A DNA stretch of 64,000 bases from Echinostoma caproni. Taxonomy: Eukaryota; Platyhelminthes; Trematoda; Plagiorchiida; Echinostomatidae. The position numbers and the translations under genes were made by a program. Below, piece by piece: positions 1-12,600 of the stretch (its first letter is position 1; every line of letters starts with the position of its first letter). Where the stretch lies: NCBI GenBank assembly GCA_900618425.1, contig UZAN01039776.1, positions 6,274-70,273 of the forward strand, read 5' to 3'. The notes under the pieces were generated by a model. That model made no database searches. It saw only the letters and a program-made list of their open reading frames with translations, and was not told the origin of the DNA.

Positions 1-418
1 GTTTAAAGTGAAATTATCTAGCCGTCCATAGTTTATTAAACTACTGCAGTGGGGTAAACTCTAAAATAATCGCTGTTTATTGCTTTAATCAAACCTAGAC
101 TAATGGAGGAGTTGATTAATCAGCTGAATACGATTCATCGTATGCACGGAAGTGAAACTTTAATTTGAAGACTGAAAAGCACTGTACAGCCGTTGTACTC
201 AGAAGCGGTGCCAATTGATCAGAGGTGTAGTAAATGGGACTTGGAACCTCCTAGGAGGAACGCAAGCATGCTAACCACTTGACCATCGGTCTGCTGAGCA
301 GACTTTTCCTCCTTGCCCGCACATGATAAGACACATCTTTTCTTGACCTCGTTCGAGAATATACCACACCCGATTTAAAAGTGAAATAGTTAGGTTAAGT
401 ACCGAAGAGGTAGCATAC
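1..418 (-). other. partial intron downstream of PDE8 exon 19
   Basis: This is the start of the intron that follows the GTATGC donor at 418. I searched it on the minus strand for the next PDE8 exon (the stretch after EEYF-Q that carries the invariant Gln) and did not find it, so the gene continues outside the window. A tRNA-like SINE fragment lies inside. Confidence 0.6.
225..302 (-). repeat. tRNA-derived SINE head fragment
   Basis: On the minus strand an A-box-like run (TGGTCAAGTGGTTAGCATG) is followed by a B-box-like run (AGGTTCCAAGTCCC), with spacing typical of a tRNA-derived pol III promoter. There is no intact cloverleaf and no CCA-adjacent acceptor stem, so it is a SINE remnant and not a tRNA gene. 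A related head, in the opposite orientation, is near 59,625. Confidence 0.45.
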
Positions 419-679
419 CTGACAGAAGTATTCTTCTGCAATGCGACTGGCCCATTCCTTGCACAACTCCAATGGTCGAGTCGGATTATTCACATCGGAG
501 CATTTGATAATCATTCGCTTTAGAATAGCGCGATTCTCCGCATTGGTCAGATGTTCGAGTGGGGAGATAGTCTCGTTGGCGTTCGCGATGGCAATCTGTG
601 AGTTGGACGATTCGTTAGTCGTGCCCACCGAACCCGATTCGACTGAGCTCATACTACCCACAGATGACTGGTCATGCAT
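419..679 (-). CDS. PDE8: PDE8 exon 19: metal-binding Asp region of the catalytic domain
   Basis: The exon holds 87 codons, phase 0 in and phase 0 out, and ends EEYFCQ before a GTATGC donor. It contains [20 protein letters not shown], where the Asp of SDVNNP is the last metal-ligand Asp of the PDE catalytic site. The first 40 or so residues are Ser/Asn/Thr-rich with no counterpart in vertebrate PDE8, making the loop before this helix about 25 residues longer. The acceptor is probably the AG just above 679 behind a pyrimidine-rich tract; a second in-frame AG would start the exon at 667. Confidence 0.92.
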
Positions 680-3600
680 CTATATGTATCACGTGATGCG
701 GAGTGGGGACGGGGAAGGAAAAATGGAGGAGACTGGGATAGAGTTTAACCCGGTTGATTGAACGCGTATAACAACAAAAACAGCCATGACAAGAACAAAG
801 ACAAACTGACCAAGCTAATGCTTTGCCAATTCTAATGAGTAAAGTTTAGTCATAATGAACCAAAAATAAAATTTCAGTCCATAATCATTGAATCGTGCTA
901 ATCACAAACAACGATAATGAGCTTAGAGAGCTCAGCTGCACAGTATTGCACGATTTATTTCGGGAAAAATTGCAATATCTCTTTGGGTGCATGCCACAGT
1001 TTAGGTGTTGGAGTTAAATTTGTCCATCTTTCTAGTAAGGTAGGAGGGCAAAGGTTTCAAATAGCTACTTCCGCTTACACATGTTCAGGTTTTCACCGCT
1101 TCTGCAAACAGCAGCATTCGAGAGTTTGACGTGATAAGAACATTATCGAATGCCATGATGACGTTCACCTGATGCTCAGTCTCACATGTGACGAGCAATC
1201 GATGACGACGGCATGCGGCATTGGGTGGACCTTTGACCTTGATCATTCGGGTGTGATTCATCCACCAGTTTTCTTACCCACTCAGGAATGTTCCACCATT
1301 CCTTGTCTAAGCTGCCGCTCAGTTCCCCCTCAGATAGAATTGGTGCATCCATCCTTATTTCCGTTGTTCATGAATTTAAACAAAAACCCGCTGGGATGAA
1401 AAATACTTGGATGTATAAATGATAAATTGTATATTCATGTACTCAGCTGAACAATCTCTCCTTTCTTTCTATCTTGCCAGCGCAGTTTGTCTATCAGCTG
1501 CTGCGACGTTTCTATGATGTTGCTGATGATGCTGATGATGATGCTGATTAAGAGCCCGAACAAAATTTCCTAATGTCATTTTCGAACGCACTACACAAAC
1601 CTCATTGTTCGTTGCTGGTTTCTTCTAAACGTGATGTTGGCTGCTCTGTTGGGAAACGTTCTCGGACTCCAAGTACATTGTTGTGTACATCTACTCACTG
1701 AGGTTGCGTATATTTGTCACTCTATAATCTGTATTTAGCAAGTTGAATTGTTGAGGGTGATCCTTATTGTCGAAATACACCGAATATCCCTTGAAGCACC
1801 TGGTAAAAAAGTATCATCCTTGGATAACTCCAAGTTTTTCTCATCACCACACTCATTGAACTATAAGGATCGCACAGATGTAATCAAGCTGTGAAACGAT
1901 GCGACACGGATGATAAATGCTGTAACAAGGATGATAAAATATGCGACAAAGCTGTGGGTGACAGGTTGTTGCCATTGGCATTATAGATAGAACGCACTAG
2001 TCAATCCAGGAGTTACCGAGAAAAAATCTAATTTCTGTTAGCTAGTAAATGAGTTTAAATTGAATCCTGGTGTTCAGGTGAAGTACTGTTAATTCTTTCA
2101 TTGTATTCCTATACCATTGTTAAGTATTTTGTCAAGTGCGCCTTCCAATGCCAGAAATATGTAAGCAATTGCGTTTGACTCCAAGGAATCGGTGGTATTC
2201 GAGGGGACCTCAGCCTCAATGGAATTTACCCACAGGGCTACTGAGAACCTAGACTGAACCCTCTCATGCAATGATTCATTCCAACACTTGCATCTGAGCA
2301 TAGTGACTGATCCACTTCGATCCATTTGGACACGGCCGACCGAGGCCAATTACCACCAGGTTTGTTCGTTCTCGTCTAAAGTTCACTCGATCAACGGTTG
2401 GTTAACCGGAGGGGTGAGGGACGAAGAATCAAACCCCACCTCACCGAAACATTCGGCCTCGCTCGGTAACTCACTAAAAAGGACTTTTGTTCATCTATGG
2501 AGAAATCAGCTCACTCCGACTGGAGGGTTTTTTGATAGACCCGGTCCAACCGGTGATGTGTGACGGCAGAGGAACCAATCATTTTGTTAGCTTACTGGAA
2601 GAATGCGAGTGGTTCGATTCACTTGAAGCTGAAAAGTTATGGAGGAGCCGGTTTCCCGTCACATTTGTCGACGGAAACTGGCTCGACTACGTTGATGGAC
2701 GAGCTTAGGAGATATTCTAATAAACCGCTCACGCCATCACCCTTGAACGCTAGCTGCAGAACAACGTTGGACTTCGGTACGCATATCTGTTGCTCTACCT
2801 TCGGACGTACATTTTCGCGAACGAGTTCGGGTAGCCGTTGTCCTGAATTTTATCTGTGAGAGAATCAGATGTACACATTTTCCTCACACGGTAGTCAAAT
2901 AGAATACGGTTTTCGAAAGACAACAATCCCTGTTGTTCGGCCGGTCTATCGAACTGTGTTCGAAGATCCAGGCATAAGTATACCTTCAAACTCGAAGACA
3001 TCGTGGTAGGTTTTCTTATCACACAGTCAGTTGCTAGTATTTTTTCATGCCAGCGTGTTCCCTTTTCATGACTCCATCACTTCCCTGTTACTTTTCTCGG
3101 CCTGTCTAAACGCGATTATCTAATTTCACATTGAAGGCGGGCAGTTATCCTCCGTGATTGACTTGATTCCTTTGAAATCTTGTCCATGTTTTGCTTGTAG
3201 TCTTAACTTGCGCTTGTGTTAATGTATTGGATAGGGGTTATCTTAGCAGTAGTGTTCAGAGGCAGGTATCTGTCCCACTGATCAGACCATTCCTCACTAG
3301 GAGTTGGAGATGGAATGAATAGAAACTGAAAGTGAATTTCTCTGATTCAGCAGTTTATTTTTCCCACTCTGTTTCCAATGCGATGGTTGGCGTATAAAGC
3401 TTTTCTAGATGAGATGCAATTCATTGCAATTACAAGATTTAGGGAATATAATAAAATCACAATACACAATGTTTCGGTTCCTAGGTAACAACTAAGTGTA
3501 AAGATGTGGGCAAGAGGTCTCTTGTGCAATACAAGAGAAAACACTTTGGTCTTCAATCAGGTAATCCAATTACGAGCAAACCCGACGGCTCAAAGGGATA

Positions 3601-6600
3601 CGAACACAATTGGGCACACTGTCTCCGCAGGTGGGTAGCGAACGCCCTAATAGTTGAAGTACGACGGCAAGCCGAGACCTTTGATCTTTTAAAATTGGGC
3701 CTCGCTCACAACTTGCCGAGATGTCTGAACGCATTAAGTGGCATGCGAACTGACTGCCACTACAGGTTTTCCCCGAAACCACAGGAGTCTACCAAGTGGA
3801 CTCAACTGTTTGGACCTACAATATACTCTGCATAAGCCATGTTCCCCGTGGGCTTTCATCTTTCTAAGTTGAAGTACAATAAGACCTTTGGAAATATTCT
3901 CTAGAAGATGGGCCTCTTTTGAGGCTGTTGACGGAGACATTGTTCAACGTCGTTTTGTACACACAACGGAAACAGCCCACAGCAGCCTCACGTCACCTAC
4001 TGACGGTATCTCATGCTGAAACGGTTCCATTGACTGGCTGTCTTGTTAGCCAGTCTTGGCAACAATTCTGTTTCACAAATATTAACTGTGTAGTGATACA
4101 CTGTCTATACACACGAGAACAGTGGAAATAATTAACTAGTGATCGAGGAGGGGAATGCTGGGAAAAAGAAAACAATTTACTTCACCCAGGAATTATACAC
4201 ATCTTTTCTGATTAATCGAGAATTTCTCCTTTTGTGACGGTGTTCATGCTCTTTTAATAATTAAAACAGTATCTTCTTACTGATGGACAAGTTTAAGGGA
4301 GAAGCAATTTCGATAGCTCATGTGTGATAGATTAGGTGAAAAAAATAAACTAATGTTTGACCTGTCAATATTTTTTTGATTGCAGTTTTTCCAGTTCAGT
4401 AGGTAAACCTATTTTGTTTTTGTGTACAGGATTGCGAGGAACTATGCGAATAACGGTGTAGGGTTTTTGCACTTTAATCGTTTAACAACTAAGAAGTACT
4501 GGAGCTAGTGTTAGTCAACCAGAGAGAGTGAATGGAGGTCAGTTGAAAATGTAATTCACTTACTCTGTTCTTCTGTAAAATTGGTTTACTCAAATTGTTT
4601 ATAAATTTGCTGACGTGATCAAAGTGTCGGGCCATTTCCGTCGCCAGGACCAAATCAATCATATAGCCTCGAATGGTGCGATATTCTTCTCTGAAACAAA
4701 AGACGTGAAATGCAAAATATTTTCACCATTAACCGCTAGTGAAAGGGAAGGTTACATACAACACGATGAAGAAACTATAGAAGGGATATTCTCACTATCT
4801 ACGTATTGCATCTGTATAACCGCGATATTTTGACTCAGTTTTTGTTTATTTCATTCTGTTCATCGAAAACAGATGCATCAGCCGTACTGGGGAAAAAGCG
4901 AACGGGGCTAGGGAACATGTTCAAATAAACAACCCACTATCAGAGTAGACTCGTCCTATTTCATCATCAGTGACTATCCAATTGTTGGTAATAAAAAGTT
5001 TAGATGAATTATATTTTTTGACAGAAACCAACTAGCTTCCAACCAAACTGTGTTGTATATTTCTATTTGATCTCCGAGCCCGTGCGGATTGAAAGGCACC
5101 TCAAGTGCGGTTTTGGAGTAGGCTTCTGAATATTTTACGCAATTGCACCGAATTGTTACAACTGAATAGACGAGGATTATGATGCAATGGATTGAACACG
5201 CATAGATTGCATTTCCTGCTGTTCAATCCATTTTAATTTACACACTCGTCCACGGGATCATTCTTCATCGGGCACAGATTCGAAAAAGCTGACAGCTATC
5301 CATTTAGTCAGACACCGAGAAGGGAGTTCAATTCAGTCCAATTTGTACAACCATTAACCATGCACTTTCGTGCGCCGGTTTCGGTTGCTGTCTTTTGGCT
5401 ACCAATTTAGAAGAAGAATAGGAGAATACAGGAAAGTTGAAAGTAGAGTCGAATAAGAAAATTGAGAATTTCAGTGCTCTAAGGTTGCAAAGAAATTGAG
5501 AAGATGCACCAACCCCACTGTTTACTGCACCCAGTCATATCACTCAGTGTCTCTAATCATCGGGTACGATCATCCCGCGGTCCCCATCCAGGTAGCCTAA
5601 CGGGACCTATGTTACCAAGACTCTTGGTTAGGGTTTTCATACCCTCATGACAGGTCTTAGCTTGGCTTTATTCCACCCACTACCTGCCTCGGCAAACATC
5701 ACTCGCCGTGACAACCTATTTGGTGACATACTAACACACGCCCCAACCAACGTAAACTATGGAGTAAATGAAAGGTGTATTGAGCTTGGACTTGTATCCA
5801 AATGGGGATATGGGAGGATAATCGAACGTGAGTAAATACCCTGGTGTCACGCAGTCGTGTCGTTTGGAGCTTATAGCCATCGATTAGGTCGATCAAGACA
5901 CCACTAACCATACGCCTTTCACAGATGAGGGCCACGAAATACATGGAAGGTCAACTGTCAGAGGGCATTATAACAAAAGTATCTGATTGGGAATCAGTTG
6001 GTTACCTCTATGATCACAGAGCACATTTGGAATTACTTTACCTAAGATACCTCAATAAAATGAACCCTAGGTAATTCATCTACCCAACCAACGTATTTAG
6101 GTCACTTCCCAACCAACCATAACCCGAAAATGAACCAGTGTATCAATCATAAATGGAAAAATACCCTTCACATAGTACCGTTCAGCGGTAGGAAAAACAA
6201 ATTTTGTGCAATTAACCGCTAAGAATCTGAATGAAGGAATGAAGAGAAGCCGAGCGCCGCCATACTGCCAGAAAAGAAAATATAATTTTCAGTACTGAGG
6301 AAACATTTGCAAACAAATCGATCAACTGGGCGAAGATCGATGGAAACAGGTTTCTGCACTTTTTCCTTAATAGTCATTCAAGATCAAGTGGAATGATTGA
6401 CGGGTCAGGAAATTCATTAATAAAGAACAACTTCGTATCAGGGACGTGTGTGTGTGTAGGCGACGGAGAACTCACACATAAATTCGTTTTTTGGCTATCA
6501 ACTCAAAAAAGCTCATGCATCTCAAAAGCCGAAAAATAATAATTTTTTATCGGTCCACCGTCATTCGATACAACAAAAGGGCATTCTGCAGGACTAGGGT

Positions 6601-9600
6601 GACGCGCCAACCATTAACTCGATCTGACTCATCTGCCCTGATAAAAAATCAACACAACGATGTGATTCTTGTCCTGCGGGTCTTTTCGGCTGCTGNATCC
6701 ACCTAATCGCACACGAATCGTAGAAACGTGTCAATTTTTCATCAATAATTAGCTGCAGGAATGGAGAACAAAAAATGCACACGTTGTTCTCATAGAAAGC
6801 ATCACTCTGTCCGAAGTTTCTCATTCACTATCGGTAAACCTGTAATTTGCTATCTCACTGTGTTGTTCCCACGCTCTAGTCGAACTAAATTAGTGTACAT
6901 CTTATTGACCATCTCAAGAAGTTAATTTTCCGAGGGGGCNNATCTGAGATATCTGATTCATTTGCGGTTTGTGTGAAAAACACCTATTATGGAGCGTTTC
7001 TCATGAGCTTAAAACAGTGACAGATACACCCCGGTCTCTGCTTGCATTTATGTGAACTAAATTTAGCAGTTTTCTCACAATCAGTTTCGTTTTATTTGTC
7101 TGTCTCAGTTTTTGTGTATACGTGTTACCGATTTCCAGTTTTTTTATCTTCTAGTCCCATTCCGTTTGGTGAGAATAGGAAAACTCAGGCTATAAAATGT
7201 TTCGGTCACCTTAAATCTTTGTCACTCAGGTATCTTATTCTATCGTTCAACAGCATGAACCCCGTACATTGTCCATTCACATCAAACTCATGCAGGTTGA
7301 GTTAACTGGAGCGCATTGATCAGTGCAATGAGTTATAAGGTAATTTAGCACTAAAAGCAACCCCCATGTAATTTTGATAAGAAAAACTTTACAAAACTTA
7401 TCTTCAATTAAATGAAATCCAAATGTACTGGTAATAAAGAAACATGCAAACTTGGCATGCCGTTAAGAGAGATATTGTTTGACATCTAGTTCGAGTCAGG
7501 TGCGATATTATTTAAGTTAGGAGAGAGGATATGCTTTGAGACTCGACAAGCATTAAGGCAGGAACTATGCCAAGGTCTATTGTCCAATCCGGATCTCGAG
7601 CTCAGAACCTAATCGTGATGAACAGATGGATAAAAAGAAAACCAAAAGTAACAATCACAAGTAACACATCCAAACACAAATGGGGTCTCTGACATCCATG
7701 CGTCTATACAAATTATCTACCTTCCTCAAATTCAAGCATATCTACGCGCTTTTACGGTATCAAGTTCGGATTAGCCCATTCTATTGTTCAGATGCACCAG
7801 GTACTCTTGGTAAGGGTTTGAAGTCCCAACTCGAAAGTTCGCGGTTTGAGTCCTAAAAGGGACACAAAAAGTATGCACTGCTGGCGAGTCCCAAACAGGA
7901 CGAAACAGCCGTCCAGTGCTCTTTGTCGGTTATCACAAACGTTTTCATCGCATATCAACACGTATTATAAATATATACACACTCTCGCGCACACTGAAAT
8001 TCGATTAACACAGATCAAGAGCTATGCAGATGAGAGAAACTGATGGTGCTCAGATGGGGGTCACTAGGATGAGAGAAAAAAGTTTTGGTTTCCCAAAACA
8101 AGCAAATATACAATGGTCATACGTGATGTGACTTTCCCCTAGTCCCCAAAAAATAACATGTTGTTGCTGTTGAAATCGGAATGATGAACGGTGAAAAGGC
8201 AGGCGAACATTTTAATGTGGAAAATGTTGAAGTAGCACAATACTTCCACACAAATCTTCATAACGGTATAAACATTCGATTGAAAGATAAAGATCCCTAT
8301 TGATAAAGCTCTTTTTTCGACCGCTTGAATGGAGGAATATGATACCCCATTTGGCAATGTGAAAGAAAATATTTAGGAAGCAGTAGGTAGTGGAAGAAAA
8401 CGTGCGACTTGTCACACAAGCATCGCAAATCTTATCTGCTTATCTTGTTTCATCAGCGCATTATCTCAATTCCTGCGAGTAAATCGGCGAAGATGCATGG
8501 AAATCTGGAAGTAGATGATTATCACAGTTGGCGGATTTCCTGTACACAATCTGGTGTCATATGCAGATAGAATAGTTGTGCGCTTGGGAGCACACATACA
8601 CTTGCCCCGGGCAGAAATGTCACAGACATTAGGCAACTCAAATCTAATCTGTACTCAGGGGAGTTGATTTTGAGATAAGCCAGTCGCGATGAATCATCGT
8701 AATGATTCTGCTTTAAGTGTTGTGGGTTAGATGAGACACACCTGAGCCAACTGGATGTCTAATTCATATCGGGAGTTCAAGTATAAGAATGATGTAGCCA
8801 GACACACATTACATCTCACCTAGAATATGAATCGTGAAACAGAATATTCACAAGATTTTCATCTGTATCAGATTTTCAATAGGGAGTATAATATTTTTCA
8901 ATAAGGAGTTTTTGTTTGAGGAATGATTCTTACTCATCCATTGCCGATCTAGTTGTTCTTATTTCCATTGCATCAATCGATCTGAAATGATCAAATCAAG
9001 CTTCTCCCAGGTAGAGAAGAAAATTGACACAAATCCGACGATCATGAGGCTGCCCAAATGATTCATGCTGACTGCCAGATGTGATGCAATACAGGGATAC
9101 CAGCTACCTGTGAATAACCGTTCACGTTTATACCTACGTTGGTCCTTTCACAATTTGCAATGATCTAGACACAGTCCGTACTCTACTACTTTGAACAAAC
9201 GAGTAGTCCCAAATTTAATCGAAATTTTCTACCACCTTGATAAATCTGTATGCGTGATCATCAAATCTGTTTGTTCGCTCAAATCGAAGTGGGAACACTA
9301 CAACTGAAATCCCTATTCATATAAGAAATAGAAGAATAGGAGAGGAGAAACCAGAAGCTCACTCCCCACTTCGTAATTAGAAAGCTAACTTTACTTTGGA
9401 AAATAGAGTATTTGCTTGATAAACGTAGGTTATTATTATCACTCGTATGACATTCACCAGACATGTTCAACGTAAAGAAAGAAGCATTACGTTGAATGAC
9501 ATGCCTGTGTCCTACCTTTTAACTGACAGATTCAAAAATTTATATTCGAGATAAACAGGTGCACGGATTGTATTGCAAATCAACAGGAAGGAAAGCGATA

Positions 9601-12600
9601 GACAGGATTAAGAATCAGCTTTCCGTAAGTAAAACTGAATTATAAGAGAAAATAAGTTTGATTACCGCTTGTATGAGTGGTAACTGGCGATTTATAAATC
9701 TTGCTCCGGTTCATGTATAATGCATATGATAGTCGTCCTTGTATTAGAATGACAGTATCATGAAGTTATTACTCATTAGTAGTCATTCGATAATAGCCAA
9801 CCGAAATTGGATATCCAAAAATAGGATCAGCAGATAAATGTCGATGATAACCAACAAACAGCACTGGGCATATGTTCGTCCACACCGAACATCATGAACA
9901 GTGAATGATACATGTGGAAAACCGAATGGTCTAATCCAAACATTGATCAGCTAAAGTGTTAACGTACATTTGTTTCCTCAAGACAAATTATTTACCAGGT
10001 GCAATTTCGCCATAATAGTTGGTGGTGAATCTCTCAAAAGATTGATGCGGAAACCGATGATTATCTACTCTAAGTCAGTAAACCGGGTGACTGACGTTTG
10101 ATTTAAGGACTGTAGACATCTTATACTTTGGGGTCTGACTAAAGCTGACAGGTCACAGTATGGGTTACTATTGAGATGATTAATACGATAAGGACTCAAT
10201 TTATTGAAGCTTTTGTGATTCAGTCCTTTTGGATCATCACGCCACGATACCGCAAACATGCTCTGAGGGATCTAGCTTGCAGCACAACGATCGGCACACT
10301 ATCTTGTTCCTAATCTCAATAGCAACCGCAAAACGGAATAAAATTTTTACCACAAGAAAGTTGTAAAATAAATCCAGTGCGTGAGTGTGGGGGGAGGCTT
10401 CAGTTGTGAAACCGCCTAAACATTTAAATAGATCCATGTGGTAAACACAAAAAATACCTTTGATATGGGATCAATGGAAAGGGGAAAGAATGCTGATATT
10501 GCGTAGTTTCTTAAGTCTGAACTGATCACAGTATCCAGGGAAAATCGATAGATAAACGCACACATTCACACATGTTGCAAACGTGAATCCAGTTTGTCGA
10601 TTTAGTGGCACTGAATACTACTTCCCGAACAAAGTCAATAAGAATTTTTTAAAGCTCATTCAGAAAGAACAGTTTGGATCTTAGAAACGACTAAGAATAA
10701 TTACAATAAACAATTCAAATTTATGACACATTCGGCTTGTGAAAAATTACCGTACCACATTACAGTGTAACATTTACCTCCAAAGCTCATTCGACAAAAG
10801 TGTTCAAAAGCAATATACCTCTCTCTATGTATTGATTATGCTGAACTGATCAATGGCAGTGTGCAAACATGAGGTGTTTTTCCGAACCAAGCTTACCTTG
10901 ACAGATTTGTGAAAATGTTAATATTGGGATCTTTCCGGGTCAGTTCAAAGGTCAGTGCAACGTGATGACTTTCTAACACGGCTCTGGAAGTATAAGAAAA
11001 GGAAAACAAAGCAGTAAACAAGCGAAGACGAAAAATGAATTGCACAGATGCCTGTATGCATCCGATCTGGGAGCCGGCAGCCCATCTCATGTCATTTGGT
11101 CTCAAGACTATGGTTGAGTACAAAACAAAACCACGCTTTGTCATGAATGACCTCTTTCATCCACAGACGATTATTCACTACCAGCTTGATGCATTCCGAA
11201 ACGGTCGAGGAAGAATCAGAAACTTCGATAATTCAGTCAAAAGTTTGTTTGTTTTAAATTTTGTACAATAAAATCAATGGGACATTTCTCGCTCACAATC
11301 CGACTTATGACTACCGGGTTCAAACAGTGGTAGAAGTCCTGTGATGGGCATAGTGGAAGTAACCCAAATTGGCCCGTCGCAAAACACTCTCCCTTATAAT
11401 ATTCAAAGCATACCTACTATTGTACCATCGATCCCTACGATCCGCATGTTATGGTTAGCCACATTGCACCTGGTTGAGAACTGAAAACTTTAACTCTATT
11501 TTCTGAAAACTAATTCGATCTATACAGGATAATACAGATTAGTTGGTTGATAAATCACTGAGAACAGGTTCCATCGGTGCTTGATGTCAACACCTGACTG
11601 TGATTAAACTCCAGCTGAGCAGTTTCTAGCACGAATGTGAACCGGTGGATTAGAATTCAGATTGTACCATCCCAGCGAATTCACAGACCACATGGCCTCC
11701 ATATAGTTGTTCTGGCTTGTTTTGCATTCCCTTCATAGTCCCTAGATATGAACCAGTTTCCGAGAGGTGATACGCGCTTCAGGCAATGGTATATATTTCC
11801 CGCCGTTGGTGAATTCGTGGATCCATGCCATCTATGTGGCTCAGACATAAAGGCTTCATCTCTCAAACACAATATCTTCAGTCTCAATTCAACCGGAAAA
11901 AAAGAAGTACATATGAATCCAATCAATTGCATTCCAATGGGAACCCCACAAGATGATTTGTGTTTCCGACGGTAAACGTCATCGATTGGACCGGGCCTGT
12001 CTAAACCCCGTCCAGTCCGAGTGAACTAACTTCTCGGAAAACAAACAAAAGTACTATTTGAATGAGTTACCGAGCGAGGATGAGTTTCCGTGGGCTGGGG
12101 TGGAGTGGGCTGTCTGTCCCCCTCCTTGACCCACCCGGGAACATTATGTCCGTGATCGTTGATCAGGTGAACGAACCCGGCGCTAATTGGCCTCTGTCGG
12201 TCGAGTAAGAGCGAATCATGTCAAGATGGATCGGTAAATCGGTCACCGTGCCCAGACGTGAATGTGGGGATGAATCATTGCATGAGTGGAGTCAGTCTAG
12301 AACCTCAACAACCCAATGAGTCAATTTCATCGAGACTGATTTTCTCTCGAATTGCTTCGAACCGAATGAACTTGGCTACATATTTCTGGCATTGAAATAC
12401 ACACATGATAATATACTTAGCATGTATGAGCTGATGAATGTGATTATCGCAGTCAGATTTTCCCGTCGAATCACTCGCCACATAGATCAAAGATGAATCC
12501 TCCGTCCACAATGAGAGTAGATCCAACTTTTGGTGATTATTTTGACTGGACTCGGATAAACCCCGGTAGTTGATAGTTTGTACCGTTTGCACCCCAAAGA

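Larger units (their letters stand above)
680..4563 (-). other. intron between PDE8 exons 18 and 19
   Basis: About 3.9 kb. It contains a half copy of the long-TIR element (1.74-2.71 kb) and an unexplained open frame near 3.5-3.8 kb. GAT-type trinucleotide repeats occur near 1,515-1,550. Nothing else recognisable was seen on either strand. Confidence 0.6.
4691..10896 (-). other. intron between PDE8 exons 17 and 18
   Basis: About 6.2 kb. It contains single or double Ns at 6,696 and 6,940-6,941, a SINE with a hammerhead-like core at 7.80-7.93 kb and a family C repeat at 8.63-8.77 kb. The remainder shows only short open frames without recognisable similarity and AT-rich sequence. Confidence 0.6.

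Noticed and set aside
3506..3835. 109-codon plus-strand frame with a partly open opposite strand
   Set aside because: No recognisable domain and no flanking gene signals. It is possibly a decayed transposon piece but cannot be supported.
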